Origin: Alentia gelatinosa
Taxonomy: Eukaryota > Annelida > Polychaeta > Phyllodocida > Polynoidae
Direction: 5' to 3'
Assembly: GCA_950022655.1 (NCBI GenBank)
Contig: OX465583.1
Location: 12,609,298 to 12,673,297, forward strand
Length of the DNA: 64,000 bases
The position numbers were made by a program, and so were the translations under genes. The notes beneath the pieces were generated by a model. It made no database searches, was not told the DNA's origin, and saw nothing but the letters and a program-made list of their open reading frames with translations. Positions 40,001 to 45,267 of the stretch are shown piece after piece. The stretch's first letter is position 1; each line of letters begins with the position of its first letter.

Positions 40001-41164
40001 GAATTTATGAGTCATGGTTGATTTGAGTATCTTTTAATTGTTATGTTCATTTTACACAAGAAAAAGGGATATCTTATTCCAAAAATGAAAACACGGAATT
40101 CCGCGTAAACAAGGAAAACTGACATCCCTGCACTATGAGTCAACTCCTCGGGGGATACGACTGATGGTATCTAAAACCAATCAACATTGTGTATATATGT
40201 TGTGTAGTCATTACTCTGCTTTGGTTTTACAGAAACCTTGTGATGTTAGCGCACAAGGAACAGCTGTCAGAGATTACCGCCATCTGTAAACAGGAGATGC
40301 GTCTGCTGGTTGCAGTCCGAAGTGGCGAGAAAGTATACAGCTTAAAGTCACGCAAATCATTTCTACTGTGACCCAGACCCATCAACTATATATAATTTTT
40401 ATTGCAACAATAAAAAAGGGCAACAGTGACTATGGTCTTCTGCAGAACAGACTTTCTGGTGTCTGTTTACGGGAGTTTTTTTAATACCTCTGGTTTTGGC
40501 GTCCTCCAGGCTAACACTGAGTGACTTGTAGAGCGTGTGCGCCTCCTCCAGATTGGGCCAGAAGGTGGAGAGGTAGTGGTCCAGGGTGATGATGAACACA
40601 CCTTTAGTCTTGTCGCCAAACGTCTCTATCAGCTGGGGAAAAATTATATTTTAAAAAAAATTCATATATTACATGTCCACTACATTGCATTATCTGAATA
40701 CAGTTTTAAATATCAAGATTGAGAAGGTTTGCTTTGGAACATTTCAGTAGGATTTGATTTCTGAAATCCTTCACAGTTTCCTCTATGTCAATATTTACTT
40801 TACTCATATCATCTTTAGACTGAAAAAAGGAGAAGACTAAATCTCCAATAGGGGCCATCCATAAAGTAGGTACGTAGAATTTCAGAAATTGTTTACCCCC
40901 CTCCAGATCTTGTAAGCAATGCAGGACACGGCGACGTCCTTCTTCCCTAGCGATGCTACCTTGAATGGCAGTTTTTAGAACTGCCCCTAACCACTGTAAC
41001 CATAGTGCACTGTCAGCCGTGACATCATAGTGTCAACAACTGCCTCCCTGGTGTCTTTACAGTGATCTGTGGAGATTTTGAGCAGTATCATACTGTGTTT
41101 CTGAGCGAAAAAATTCTTCTTCAAAGTGTCGAACTCCCCTTCCCCATGGGGGTGTGTGGAGACA

Positions 41165-41233
<69 letters not shown>

Positions 41234-43077
41234 TTTTCACACTTTGTTTCTCTGTGTGGTGAATTGGGGGATCCCAGGATCCTGCTGTGTGTGATAATTT
41301 ATCAAGGTTTCGTAAAAATCGGCTCGTCAGGCATCTTAATAAGCTTTGTGGGTGTCAAGGTGATCAGACTCAAGAGTTGTGGTGTTGTCGGAACTGAACT
41401 TAGTTAATCAACATATAGAGTAGTATTTTTGTGTTGGTACAGATCTTGTAAGCAATCGAACAAAGAAGGAGTATATGAACAATTTTACGAAATTTTTGAC
41501 CCCCCCCCCCCCCCCTTTCTCCCCCTCAGTGCGTACATACTTTATGGATGGCCCCATATGCTATCAAGTCAAGACTTTAGAAATACACATAAAATTGATG
41601 TTTCTCTTCTCACATTTTTCTGACATGCAGTGCGGTGGGATTTATTGAACTCGGGATGCCTGCTGTTAGTTCTGGTCGATTCTTGATAGGTTTGAATGTT
41701 GTTGGTTTTTGGTTGTTGGCTGGTGAACAAACTGGACTCAGTTGTTGATAGTAGTGACTATGGACTCAGTAAATCCAGTCTACAAGTTGTTGAATATAAA
41801 TACGCCAACCCAGTGGACACATGCATATCGTCAGAGGTGGTGACTGAATGGAAGGTAAACGAGGCAACCCCTTGTTATTTCACATTTGGTACATTTGTGT
41901 GATTATTACATACCTATGACCGAATGTCTATGAAATACTTCCCGCTGCTAGGGGTATAGTATTGATAATGTTCGGGCGCACTGCGCCTATAGTGAATATT
42001 CGGGCGCACTGTGCCCGTAGTGAATGCCTCGAGTCTAGAGGCACATAAATTAAGTATATAAAATGGCATTTTTTCTTGATATTTAGGTATGTAATAATAT
42101 GAAAGCGTAGTGACTGAGCCCGAAGGGATGCCATTCTCGGCCTTTTGATGCCATAAATACCTCCCTCCACCTGCGGTGTCGGGACGTATTTATGGCATCA
42201 AAAGACCTCGAACGGCCATCCCTACGGGCTCAGTAACCACGTTTTATCTTATTATTATCTCTTGTGAATTCAGGGATGTCACTTAAAGTCAGTAAATATT
42301 TTTTCATGTGGAATTTGCTGCCTCAGAGAGACAAAAAAAATGTGGAAAACAAGTCGGTATTGGCAATGGCATGGGGACAATGTTCTGGAATAAGTTCAAA
42401 CCATTGTCGTGAATGAGGCTCAATTAACATTACTTTTGTTTTACATAAGGAAATTAAATTTGTATGCTAAAAATGAAAATGTGGATTTTCATGAATAAAC
42501 GAAATACTGACATCTCTGTGCTAATTCGTTCGCGAAGAGCATAATCAAATTCCCGTGTTTGATTAACAGGTTCAACGTTCTAATTAGATGTATACTCTTT
42601 TCTCAGTTCAAGCTGTTTGTTTCTGTAAAGATGATGCCTTTGATATTTTTCTATCCGAATTCATGTAGTCCATGGAGAAAGTTCCTTAAGCTATGGGGAT
42701 TTCTTTTAAATTTCAGATGTTTCTGTTTTGAATATGTCCTCGATAAAATATCAAAAGTGGACCAAATGTGAAACTTCTTGATTACTGTTAAAAGGAAAAT
42801 ATATGTAAATGTATAACTTACATAACTGTCTGAAGTGAGAACGACTATGGGTATTTGACCGGCCAAATGATTATAATACCATGCAGCACCTTCGTAAATA
42901 CTCCTGCAAATACAGAAACAAAATTCAGTATTTTCTGCCAGGATATAAAAATGCCTCGATTAGTAAAAATCTCTCTTATTCAGGGATGAAAACCAGAACT
43001 GAAAAAAAAGTGGGAAATTTAAACACTTACAAAAACAGAATCATTTATAACATCAATTTAGAACAGAATGGCTATGA

Positions 43078-43131
<54 letters not shown>

Positions 43132-45160
43132 TAACACTGCTAGTGTTGCTGACATATATGAAATGTCGGAATTCCGTCATTTGGCGGAAAACTTGCATCC
43201 CTGCTTATTATCCTCATAAATATAAATGTCTATGATTACGCGTTAGACCAGTATATCTAACAGACTATTTTTTCTAATATATTTTTGCTCACAACATTGA
43301 TGCACTGACGCTCACCGTGCCTGCCACTCTCGCATGGATTCGCCCGTTTGGCGCGAACAGAAGGCATATTTCTGGTACTCGTTGTAGAAGATGATGCTCT
43401 TCTTGTGCGGGTCGTGGACCAGGTTCATTAAGCGCCGGTGTAAACGCCGACCGCCCTCATGTTGCACCTAGTTTAGATAAAACCACAGTTTATATGACGA
43501 TTAGGATGTAGTGAAACCATGTAATTGAGCTTTTTTTCAAATTACTTTATTGGTATTCCATACATATATCAGTTCTAGATTTTTTACGGTAAATCAAGTT
43601 CAGTTTTACCAACAAAAATGATGTCCCGTCATCTATAACTCAGCACAGGTATTTAAGAATTCTCTAGAATCTATATTTATGCTTTCCTTATAATCTTAAA
43701 AGCATACTAGAAATCGGAAAAAGCCCTCTATTCCGTCCCTTCGTACATACTACATAAAATTTACATGTAAGTGTTGATAGGGAATAATACAACTTTTTTT
43801 GGCAAAACAACACCAATTTTCTATTAAACGACAGGGGGATATTTTATACCTCCTTGACTGTAAGAGATATCTGAGAAACCAAAATATAAAAAGGGGAATA
43901 TATGGAATACTGGGCGCTACTCTTCGTAGCCAGTATGCTTTGGACACCACACTTCATGAATTGGATGGTACTTTTTGTTTTCGCAAGACAGCGCGATGGT
44001 CGCCTTGGCACTACACTTTGTTTTAATGCTGTGTTTATGTCTTTAATCAAACCAGCCTGTAAGAACCCAATATAGTAATTGCCACCCTGTTGGCTACACG
44101 ACAGTTCTTATTTGTTGTTTCTCCTTCAATTCTAGACAAAGTTCTAACATAAAATGTAAGGGGTACTTCAACAAAGTGTAGTGTCCGTTGGTCACTCCCA
44201 GAAAACCGAAGCATGCTGGCAATGAAGCGTAGTGTCCAGATACCAATATATTTTCGTCCCAGTTGTCCAGTTGACGACTTACTTTATTGACAACGGTCTG
44301 GAGGAAGAGAATGCCCGTGATGTCGGCCACCTCCAGCAGTTCCAGGTAGTCCTTGGTCAGTCCACAGTCTGGTACTATGTAGTGGGTCACGTCATTGGGG
44401 AGAACATTCACAACACGCCCCTCTAAACGCATAAAAACATACACATTTAACCCGCGCTCTTTAACATGAACAATATCTGCTGTAATCTAAAAAAATCTAT
44501 ATTTTAGATTTAACTTATAACAGCAGGTATGAGAGGATTTTTGTAATCAGCTACAAATTATATAAGTAGTACATCGTACCTCGAGCAATCTAAAAGATTC
44601 GAGATCTAGATTTATCTCACCCCTGGAATTTTCTGCCCATAGACTTAACATTAGGAGCTCATATCCAATTCCCATTGAGTATTTAGAAAACATACTAAAT
44701 GTGGGATTACCTCACAAAGGTTAGCCCATTAGTCAATGTGAGGGGTGAGATAAATTGAGAAACCTATGAAAGATTAGGGTCAGAGCTGGATCCCATCTCA
44801 TTTGAATTGCTACATAATTCAAGCGGCTTCACCCTGTGAATTACTATGTGATTCAAACTTGAAGGGATACAAGCTCTGACCCTAAACTTTCATAGGTTTC
44901 CTCTATAAAAGTTGATTTAGTTTATATACATTGTAGGATACTTGTTGTCTGGAGTATATAAAGTTAAGTGGACATTAAACATCATATAGTCTATTGTTAA
45001 AGAATCCCTTTAAGCAGTACTTACTCAGTTCATTGTTGCAGCCATCAATACACATAGAACTATAGCACGGTACATCTTCTCTGACGTAGTGCTCCCGAAT
45101 CACTCGGATATGCCGCCCTACGTTCGTTTTTATTTGTACAACCTTCTCCGTTTTCATCAT
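12887..45160 (-). CDS. DIS3L: DIS3-like exonuclease 1 (cytoplasmic exosome nuclease), complete, 22 coding exons
   Basis: Twenty-two exons on the minus strand join with GT-AG splice sites and consistent phases into 3138 nt, 1045 residues plus stop; human DIS3L is about the same length. Order: PIN-like domain (about 1-190), cold-shock/OB domains (about 225-440), RNB nuclease domain (about 455-810), S1 domain (about 850-950), short C-terminal tail ending EKALLDV. The four RNB metal-binding aspartates are present (D475, D481, D483, D484 in [12 protein letters not shown]), as is TSPIRRY (796-802), so a processive 3'-5' exoribonuclease is expected. In vertebrates DIS3L binds the cytoplasmic exosome and its PIN domain is not an endonuclease. 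Paralogue choice (DIS3L, not DIS3 or DIS3L2) rests on the N-terminus ([16 protein letters not shown]) and the [17 protein letters not shown] region, recalled rather than aligned. Introns are full of mobile elements but no exon is interrupted. Confidence 0.96.
13195..13471 (+). mobile_element. Foldback element, type B
   Basis: Hairpin arms GAGTTTGAGTCTGAG and CTCAAACTCAAAC enclose the tip CACGAGTCGAAGACGAGTG; then TTTTATCCTACACCG and, after CCCATGTTAAGCCTATGG, the end GGGGTAGGATAAA. In the last DIS3L intron. Confidence 0.78.
13630..14001 (+). mobile_element. Foldback element, type B (reference copy)
   Basis: Arm TTAGTAGAAACCGAACGAG to CTCGAGTTCCGTCTCG, tip TATTACTACACGAGGCGTAG then CCGAGTGTAGTGA; TTTATCCTACCCC at about 13789; internal CTATGTTAAGTCTATGG; end GGGGTAGGATAAA at 13988-14000. 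About 370 bp, non-coding. Confidence 0.82.
14311..14712 (-). mobile_element. Foldback element, type B, inverted copy
   Basis: The same plan read from the other strand: ATTATCCTACCC near 14315, GGGGCAGGATAAAT near 14547, then the hairpin with tip GCTTCGCGTAGTAATAC and outer end TTTCTACTAATTG. Lies 0.3 kb from the copy at 13630-14001 in opposite orientation, so the pair can fold together. Confidence 0.8.
14750..15050. mobile_element. MITE with GGGACCTGTTTCAGTAGT ends
   Basis: GGGACCTGTTTCAGTAGT near 14752 and its inverse ACTACTGAAACAGGTCCC near 15032 bound about 300 bp of non-coding sequence. No target duplication recognised. Confidence 0.65.
15431..15559 (-). CDS. DIS3L: DIS3L coding exon 21 (C-terminal end of S1 and linker)
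   Basis: Residues 947-989: [33 protein letters not shown]. Corresponds to human VRISIQASRCHSDTIRLEI. Acceptor TTCTAG, donor GTATGT, phase 0. Confidence 0.92.
15927..16547. mobile_element. CAGG...CCTG DNA element with 6-bp target duplication TAATTG
   Basis: CAGGGATGCAAGT at the left and ACTTGCATCCCTG at the right, with TAATTG on both sides (15921-15926 and 16548-16553). The GC-rich interior (16250-16450) holds an imperfect tandem duplication of about 64 bp (GCCGACTGAGGCCC twice). Related to 21701-22010, 42981-43203 and 54173-54285. Confidence 0.87.
16985..17486. mobile_element. CAGG...CCTG DNA element with 6-bp target duplication CACAGG
   Basis: CAGGCCTCCCAGTG and CACTGGGAGGCCTG are perfect 14-bp inverted ends, flanked by CACAGG at 16979-16984 and 17487-17492. 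Same family as 10815-11557. The surrounding sequence (16800-16978) is a remnant of family C. Confidence 0.88.
17640..17940. mobile_element. Foldback element, type J
   Basis: Hairpin 17641-17795: arms GTAGGCGAAACTTTTATCG / AATCAAAGTTTCGCCCAC, whose tip carries a 32-bp direct duplication (GTCATTTTTGGTTTTTCG twice). It is followed by a module bounded by TTATTATATACCTT and AAGGTATATAATAA. Companions at 41905-42247, 57445-57745 and 61090-61440. Confidence 0.7.
18074..18245 (-). CDS. DIS3L: DIS3L coding exon 20 (S1 domain)
   Basis: Residues 889-946: [39 protein letters not shown]. Acceptor TCGTTACAG, donor GTAAGC, leaves in phase 0. The first 60 bp of this exon, its acceptor and 34 bp of intron are repeated in tandem upstream (18186-18999), so several near-identical acceptors precede the real one. 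Confidence 0.94.
18186..18999 (-). repeat. 94-bp tandem array made from the start of DIS3L coding exon 20 and its acceptor
   Basis: Units begin at 18186, 18280, 18374, 18468 and 18561; the first lies over the real exon and the fifth is split by a foldback element (18568-18920) and resumes at about 18921. Each unit has the acceptor GTCGTTACAG plus the first 60 exon bases, then about 34 bp of intron. Reading from an upper acceptor through the array meets a stop in the next unit, since 94 is not a multiple of 3. Units are almost identical, so the expansion is recent or homogenised. Confidence 0.93.
18568..18920 (+). mobile_element. Foldback element, type B, inside the exon-20 array
   Basis: Arm GAGAAACCAAACGAGG to CTCGAGTTTGGTTTAG, tip TGCGCGAGGCGAAGCCAAG, then TTTATCCTACCCC, motif AATGTTAAGCCTATGG, end GGGGTAGGATAAA. 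Because the host is a tandem repeat, the unoccupied site is known: CAGGTACAACACC became CAGGT, element, AACACC. No target duplication is seen, and about 2 bp (AC) are missing. Confidence 0.85.
19148..19970. mobile_element. Family C foldback element with internal tandem repeats
   Basis: Starts TTATTAACCACCTAATACAA; the segment with GTGTCCATAGAAAACACATG is present three times (period about 72 bp, 19176-19350). From about 19681 a second block carries GGTGGATAATTACTACAATA and the hairpin with GGATATTACTACACGTCAAC. Related to 27215-27745, 39547-40200 and 52428-52735. Confidence 0.65.
20733..20935. mobile_element. Foldback hairpin, family C type
   Basis: Arms CGATGGTTTTGTGAACAGG and CCTGTCTACATAACCATCG, tip around 20805-20830 with TAGTAATACAGGAG; then TTTATTATCCATC. 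A remnant of a similar hairpin lies at 16790-16870. Confidence 0.62.
21155..21297 (-). CDS. DIS3L: DIS3L coding exon 19 (S1 domain)
   Basis: Residues 842-888: [39 protein letters not shown], start of the S1 fold. Acceptor CTCACAG, donor GTGAGC, leaves in phase 2. Confidence 0.95.
21701..22010. mobile_element. CAGG...CCTG DNA element with 6-bp target duplication ATCATA
   Basis: CAGGGATGAAAGCC at the left, AACTTGCATCCCTG at the right, ATCATA on both sides (21695-21700 and 22011-22016). 310 bp; the interior is partly GC-rich and has no intact transposase. Confidence 0.87.
22197..22757. repeat. Dispersed repeat, family F
   Basis: Begins near CCGTAGGCCGGTGTCGCATC and ends near GGCAACACCTGTATT. 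The inverted copy at 45268-45838 is alignable over its whole length by eye. No inverted ends or coding region seen. Confidence 0.78.
22858..22962 (-). CDS. DIS3L: DIS3L coding exon 18 (end of RNB)
   Basis: Residues 807-841: [29 protein letters not shown]. Acceptor CTTTAG, donor GTAAGC, 105 bp in phase 0. The family-F repeat (22197-22757) ends about 100 bp downstream. Confidence 0.95.
23204..23400. mobile_element. pogo/Tigger-like MITE
   Basis: Left end CCGTAAGAACCCGCTTAAC, right end GCGGGGTTCTACTGTG, internal tandem CCCCGCGTAAGTGGACA. Same family as 36161-36331 and a remnant at 29345-29450. The right end lies about 55 bp from DIS3L coding exon 17. Confidence 0.65.
23454..23603 (-). CDS. DIS3L: DIS3L coding exon 17 (RNB, catalytic arginine region)
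   Basis: Residues 757-806: [34 protein letters not shown]. The SPIRRY motif holds the conserved arginine that contacts the scissile phosphate in RNase II-type enzymes. Acceptor TTGGCAG, donor GTAAGT, phase 0. Confidence 0.96.
24116..24268 (-). CDS. DIS3L: DIS3L coding exon 16 (RNB)
   Basis: Residues 706-756: [36 protein letters not shown]. Acceptor TTCCAG; donor GTAAAA is weak. Phase 0 on both sides. Confidence 0.94.
24269..24863. other. DIS3L intron without recognised content
   Basis: AT-rich intron between coding exons 15 and 16. No repeat, RNA gene or conserved frame recognised. Confidence 0.6.
24864..24959 (-). CDS. DIS3L: DIS3L coding exon 15 (RNB)
   Basis: Residues 674-705: [32 protein letters not shown]. 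Acceptor ATCTCAG, donor GTAAGT, phase 0 on both sides. Confidence 0.96.
25502..25850 (-). mobile_element. tRNA-derived SINE
   Basis: On the minus strand the head reads GGGGAGTTAGCTCAGTGG near 25845 and GGACTTGTAATCCCAAGG, with B box GGTTCGAGTCC altered here to GGTTAGAGTCC. The body follows (GGTAGATTTACTGCTATA), and the 3' tail GGGCGTTAAATCAAACC ends in CCAAC repeats. The anticodon-loop CTTGTAA suggests tRNA-Thr(UGU). Confidence 0.83.
25926..26243 (-). mobile_element. tRNA-derived SINE
   Basis: Second copy, directly after the first and in the same orientation. Intact B box GGTTCGAGTCC and tail TGGACGTAAAATCAAACC with a CAAAC-rich end. Confidence 0.85.
26738..26811. repeat. Dispersed repeat holding the empty site of the 10815-11557 element
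   Basis: GCCGATGCTACCTTGAA, ATGACAGTTTCCTGTC and TTGAACCATGTTGCTAT match the sequence either side of the insertion at 10815-11557 without the element. Other fragments at about 14190 and 40948. Confidence 0.7.
27010..27172 (-). CDS. DIS3L: DIS3L coding exon 14 (RNB)
   Basis: Residues 619-673: [41 protein letters not shown]. Acceptor TTCACAG, donor GTAAGT, leaves in phase 0. Confidence 0.95.
27215..27745. mobile_element. Family C foldback element
   Basis: TTTTATTACCCACCTATTAC at 27211 and AGGTGGGTAATAAATACAAT near 27581 bound the module. The hairpin CTGGTTTTGTATACG ... CGTACACAAAACCAG follows, with TATTACTACGCATCAAC near its tip. Confidence 0.72.
28073..28330 (+). mobile_element. Foldback element, type D
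   Basis: Ends CTCAGCCTGGTATAAAA and TTCCAGGCTAAGATAAAA, internal CCATAGGCTTAACATAAGG, then a hairpin with tip ATTCACTCGGCTATCGCCTC. Close copy at 62106-62385. Confidence 0.75.
28482..28576 (-). CDS. DIS3L: DIS3L coding exon 13 (RNB)
   Basis: Residues 588-618: [32 protein letters not shown]. Acceptor TTTACAG, donor GTATGA, leaves in phase 2. Less conserved linker within RNB. Confidence 0.9.
28640..28765 (+). mobile_element. Foldback hairpin, type D (partial)
   Basis: Only the hairpin part: GGAGTGCTTCAGAATATTC, tip ACTCGGCTATCGCCTCG, return TGTACACTCC. Lies about 65 bp from DIS3L coding exon 13. Confidence 0.65.
28873..29080 (-). mobile_element. tRNA-derived SINE, truncated
   Basis: Tail and body match the other copies (GTTAAATCAAACCAACC, then CTCGGTAAATGTGTAGGGG), but the tRNA-like head is missing beyond about 29080, as expected for 5' truncation. 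Confidence 0.8.
29181..29283 (-). CDS. DIS3L: DIS3L coding exon 12 (RNB)
   Basis: Residues 553-587: [20 protein letters not shown] then [14 protein letters not shown]. Acceptor TTGTAG, donor GTAAGC, leaves in phase 0. No ATG-started frame of useful size covers it. Confidence 0.95.
29484..30032 (+). mobile_element. Solo LTR
   Basis: Starts TGTAGGGG and ends CGCTACA, flanked by TACT on both sides (29480-29483 and 30033-30036). Promoter-like TATATAA at 29624-29630 and AATAAA at 29809-29814 in LTR order. GC-richer than its surroundings. Opposite in sense to DIS3L, inside the intron between coding exons 11 and 12. Confidence 0.7.
30885..31725. repeat. Direct duplication and long C-runs in a DIS3L intron
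   Basis: Two diverged direct copies, about 30885-30995 and 31614-31725 (both contain TCTGTACTTAGTTA and GCCATAAAAC / CACCATAAAACC). Between them are three runs of 12-19 C (31183, 31386, 31582). Similar C-runs occur at 7373, 9507, 41503 and 52363, and a G-run at 59522. Confidence 0.7.
31988..32179 (-). CDS. DIS3L: DIS3L coding exon 11 (RNB)
   Basis: Residues 489-552: [36 protein letters not shown]. Acceptor TGTAG, donor GTAAGC, leaves in phase 2. One of the most conserved parts of the protein. Confidence 0.97.
32463..32773 (-). mobile_element. tRNA-derived SINE
   Basis: Full-length copy: B box GGTTCGAGTCC (32705-32715), A-box region slightly altered (TATCTCAGTGG), tail GGACGTAAAATCAAACC with CAAAC repeats. 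The dispersed repeat 32776-32926 starts just beyond its head. Confidence 0.86.
33091..33239 (-). CDS. DIS3L: DIS3L coding exon 10 (RNB active site)
   Basis: Residues 440-489. Contains [20 protein letters not shown] with D475, D481, D483 and D484, the spacing of the RNase II metal ligands (D201, D207, D209, D210 in E. coli). Acceptor CCTCAG, donor GTCAGA, leaves in phase 2. Confidence 0.96.
33240..34232. other. DIS3L intron without recognised content
   Basis: No gene or clear element. A block around 33478-33500 (GCAGCCTGAAGATTCC) recurs inverted near 55030, hinting at an old dispersed repeat. Confidence 0.5.
34233..34600 (-). mobile_element. tRNA-derived SINE followed by an (ACCCCC)n run
   Basis: SINE 34233-34552 with intact B box; on the plus strand its head is continued by CCCACCCCCACCCC repeats to about 34600. 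The G-rich minus strand of that run encodes the spurious Gly run seen in translation. Confidence 0.85.
34837..34993 (-). CDS. DIS3L: DIS3L coding exon 9 (CSD2)
   Basis: Residues 387-439: [38 protein letters not shown]. Close match to human [18 protein letters not shown]. Acceptor TTACAG, donor GTAAGA, leaves in phase 0. Confidence 0.96.
34994..35823. other. DIS3L intron without recognised content
   Basis: AT-rich; no element recognised. The phrase GTGCGTACATACTT near 35757 recurs at 34677 and 41529, so a short old repeat is present. Confidence 0.5.
35824..36040 (-). CDS. DIS3L: DIS3L coding exon 8 (CSD2)
   Basis: Residues 315-386: acidic linker ([11 protein letters not shown]), then [21 protein letters not shown] and [15 protein letters not shown]. 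Acceptor TTGTCAG, donor GTCAGT, leaves in phase 2. Noticeably GC-rich compared with the flanking introns. Confidence 0.95.
36161..36331. mobile_element. pogo/Tigger-like MITE with TA target
   Basis: CAGTAAAACCACGCTT at the left, AAGCAGGGTTTTACTG at the right, TA on both sides. 171 bp, non-coding. These ends and the TA duplication are those of the pogo branch of Tc1/mariner. Confidence 0.82.
36985..37139 (-). CDS. DIS3L: DIS3L coding exon 7 (CSD1)
   Basis: Residues 263-314: [18 protein letters not shown] then [14 protein letters not shown], the typical cold-shock block of DIS3L. Acceptor TTTTAG, donor GTAAGG, leaves in phase 1. Confidence 0.95.
37189..37452 (+). mobile_element. Foldback element, type A
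   Basis: TTATCTCACCCC, motif ATAGACTTAACATTGGG, inner end AAGGTGAGATAAA, then hairpin CAGAAACCCATTC with tip CAAGGCGAAGCCGCGTG and outer end GTTTCCTCTATA. It starts about 45 bp upstream of the acceptor of DIS3L coding exon 7. Confidence 0.82.
37685..37962 (+). mobile_element. Foldback element, type B2
   Basis: Copy of 11231-11512: TATCAAGAAACGTCACG, return GAATGACGTTTAG, TTTTATCCTACCCC, end GAGTAGGATAAA. Confidence 0.75.
38385..38590 (+). mobile_element. Foldback element, type A (partial)
   Basis: Inner end and hairpin only: GAGAAACCTATACAAG, tip CGCAGCTTCGTCTTGTG, return CTTTCATAGGTTTCCTC. Confidence 0.72.
38668..39202 (-). mobile_element. Possible LTR-like element
   Basis: Termini TGTAAT and ATTACA; on the minus strand GTATAAAACC and AATAAA occur in that order but only about 20 bp apart, and no target duplication is visible. 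Could equally be an unrelated DNA element. Confidence 0.3.
39252..39384 (-). CDS. DIS3L: DIS3L coding exon 6 (CSD1)
   Basis: Residues 219-262: [29 protein letters not shown], start of the first cold-shock domain. Acceptor CTAG, donor GTGAGT, leaves in phase 2. Confidence 0.94.
39547..40200. mobile_element. Family C foldback element, interrupted
   Basis: ATTATCATCCACCTAATACA at the left, AGGTGGGTAATAAATACAAT near 39738, then the hairpin. The hairpin is split by the CAGG element at 39844-40130; its second arm resumes at 40137 (GAGTCAACTCCTCGG). Confidence 0.72.
39844..40130. mobile_element. CAGG...CCTG DNA element with 6-bp target duplication CACTAT
   Basis: CAGGGATGTCAGTT and AACTGACATCCCTG ends; CACTAT at 39838-39843 and 40131-40136. 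Nested in a family C element, so the insertion is younger than its host. Confidence 0.87.
40488..40632 (-). CDS. DIS3L: DIS3L coding exon 5 (end of PIN domain)
   Basis: Residues 171-218: [22 protein letters not shown] corresponds to the human VFVITFKNYLDNFWPDL segment. Acceptor CCCCAG; donor GTATTA is weak but is the only one that keeps phase 1 into the next exon. Confidence 0.92.
41165..41236. repeat. (TA)n microsatellite joined to a T-run
   Basis: About 52 bp of (TA)n followed by about 20 T. Confidence 0.95.
41905..42247. mobile_element. Foldback element, type J
   Basis: Module bounded by TATTACATACCTATG and TTTAGGTATGTAATAATA, with an internal direct duplication (GTTCGGGCGCACTG / ATTCGGGCGCACTG). 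The hairpin follows, with tip CACCTGCGGTGTCGGGACG. Confidence 0.7.
42271..42518. mobile_element. CAGG-type DNA element, older copy
   Basis: CAGGGATGTCACTT and ATACTGACATCTCTG ends, relative of 39844-40130. Flanks TGTGAATT and TGCTAATT agree only partly, so the target duplication has decayed. Confidence 0.65.
42822..42903 (-). CDS. DIS3L: DIS3L coding exon 4 (PIN domain)
   Basis: Residues 143-170: [13 protein letters not shown] then [12 protein letters not shown]. Acceptor TTTGCAG, donor GTAAGT, leaves in phase 0. Confidence 0.93.
42981..43203. mobile_element. CAGG...CCTG DNA element with 6-bp target duplication CTTATT, carrying a (TA)n run
   Basis: CAGGGATGAAAACC and AACTTGCATCCCTG ends; CTTATT at 42975-42980 and 43204-43209. 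A (TA)n tract of about 50 bp lies inside (43080-43131). Confidence 0.87.
43316..43467 (-). CDS. DIS3L: DIS3L coding exon 3 (PIN domain)
   Basis: Residues 93-142: [25 protein letters not shown], then [11 protein letters not shown], matching the GESMEKWQTR region of human DIS3L. Acceptor CTAG, donor GTGAGC, leaves in phase 2. Too short for an ATG-started reading frame, so easily missed. Confidence 0.93.
43905..44238. mobile_element. MITE, family G
   Basis: CTGGGCGCTACTCTTCG at the left and GAAGCGTAGTGTCCAG at the right form imperfect inverted ends of about 30 bp. Non-coding interior (GACAGTTCTTATTTG, CAATTCTAGACAAAGTTCT). Copies at 45865-46150 (partial) and 46667-47008. Confidence 0.78.
44283..44422 (-). 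CDS. DIS3L: DIS3L coding exon 2 (PIN domain)
   Basis: Residues 46-92, including THYIVPD and KDYLELLE of the PIN fold. Acceptor TTTAG, donor GTAAGT. Enters in phase 1 and leaves in phase 0. A MITE (43905-44238) ends only 45 bp downstream of the donor. Confidence 0.92.
44611..44910 (+). mobile_element. Foldback element, type A
   Basis: TTATCTCACCCCTGGAAT, ATAGACTTAACATTAGG, inner end GGGGTGAGATAAA, hairpin with arms GAAACCTATGAAAG / CTTTCATAGGTTTC and tip AAGCGGCTTCACCCTGTG, outer end CCTCTATA. Confidence 0.85.
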
Positions 45161-45174
45161 GTTTAGTTGTTTGC
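45025..45174 (-). CDS. DIS3L: DIS3L coding exon 1 (start codon at 45160)
   Basis: Residues 1-45 ([11 protein letters not shown]...). An acceptor-like TTTCCATTCCAG ends at 45175, so 45161-45174 is 5' UTR; donor GTAAGT follows 45025; exon ends in phase 1. Start chosen as the first of two adjacent ATGs, matching the short N-terminus before the REHY motif of the human protein; the second ATG at 45157 is equally possible. Confidence 0.88.
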
Positions 45175-45267
45175 CTGGAATGGAAATAGGAATACTCAAT
45201 TGTGTTGAAGCTTGATTCCCTTTACCCGAATTCGGAGCTGATCTGTTGTGTCCTTGGTTGGGCGCTG

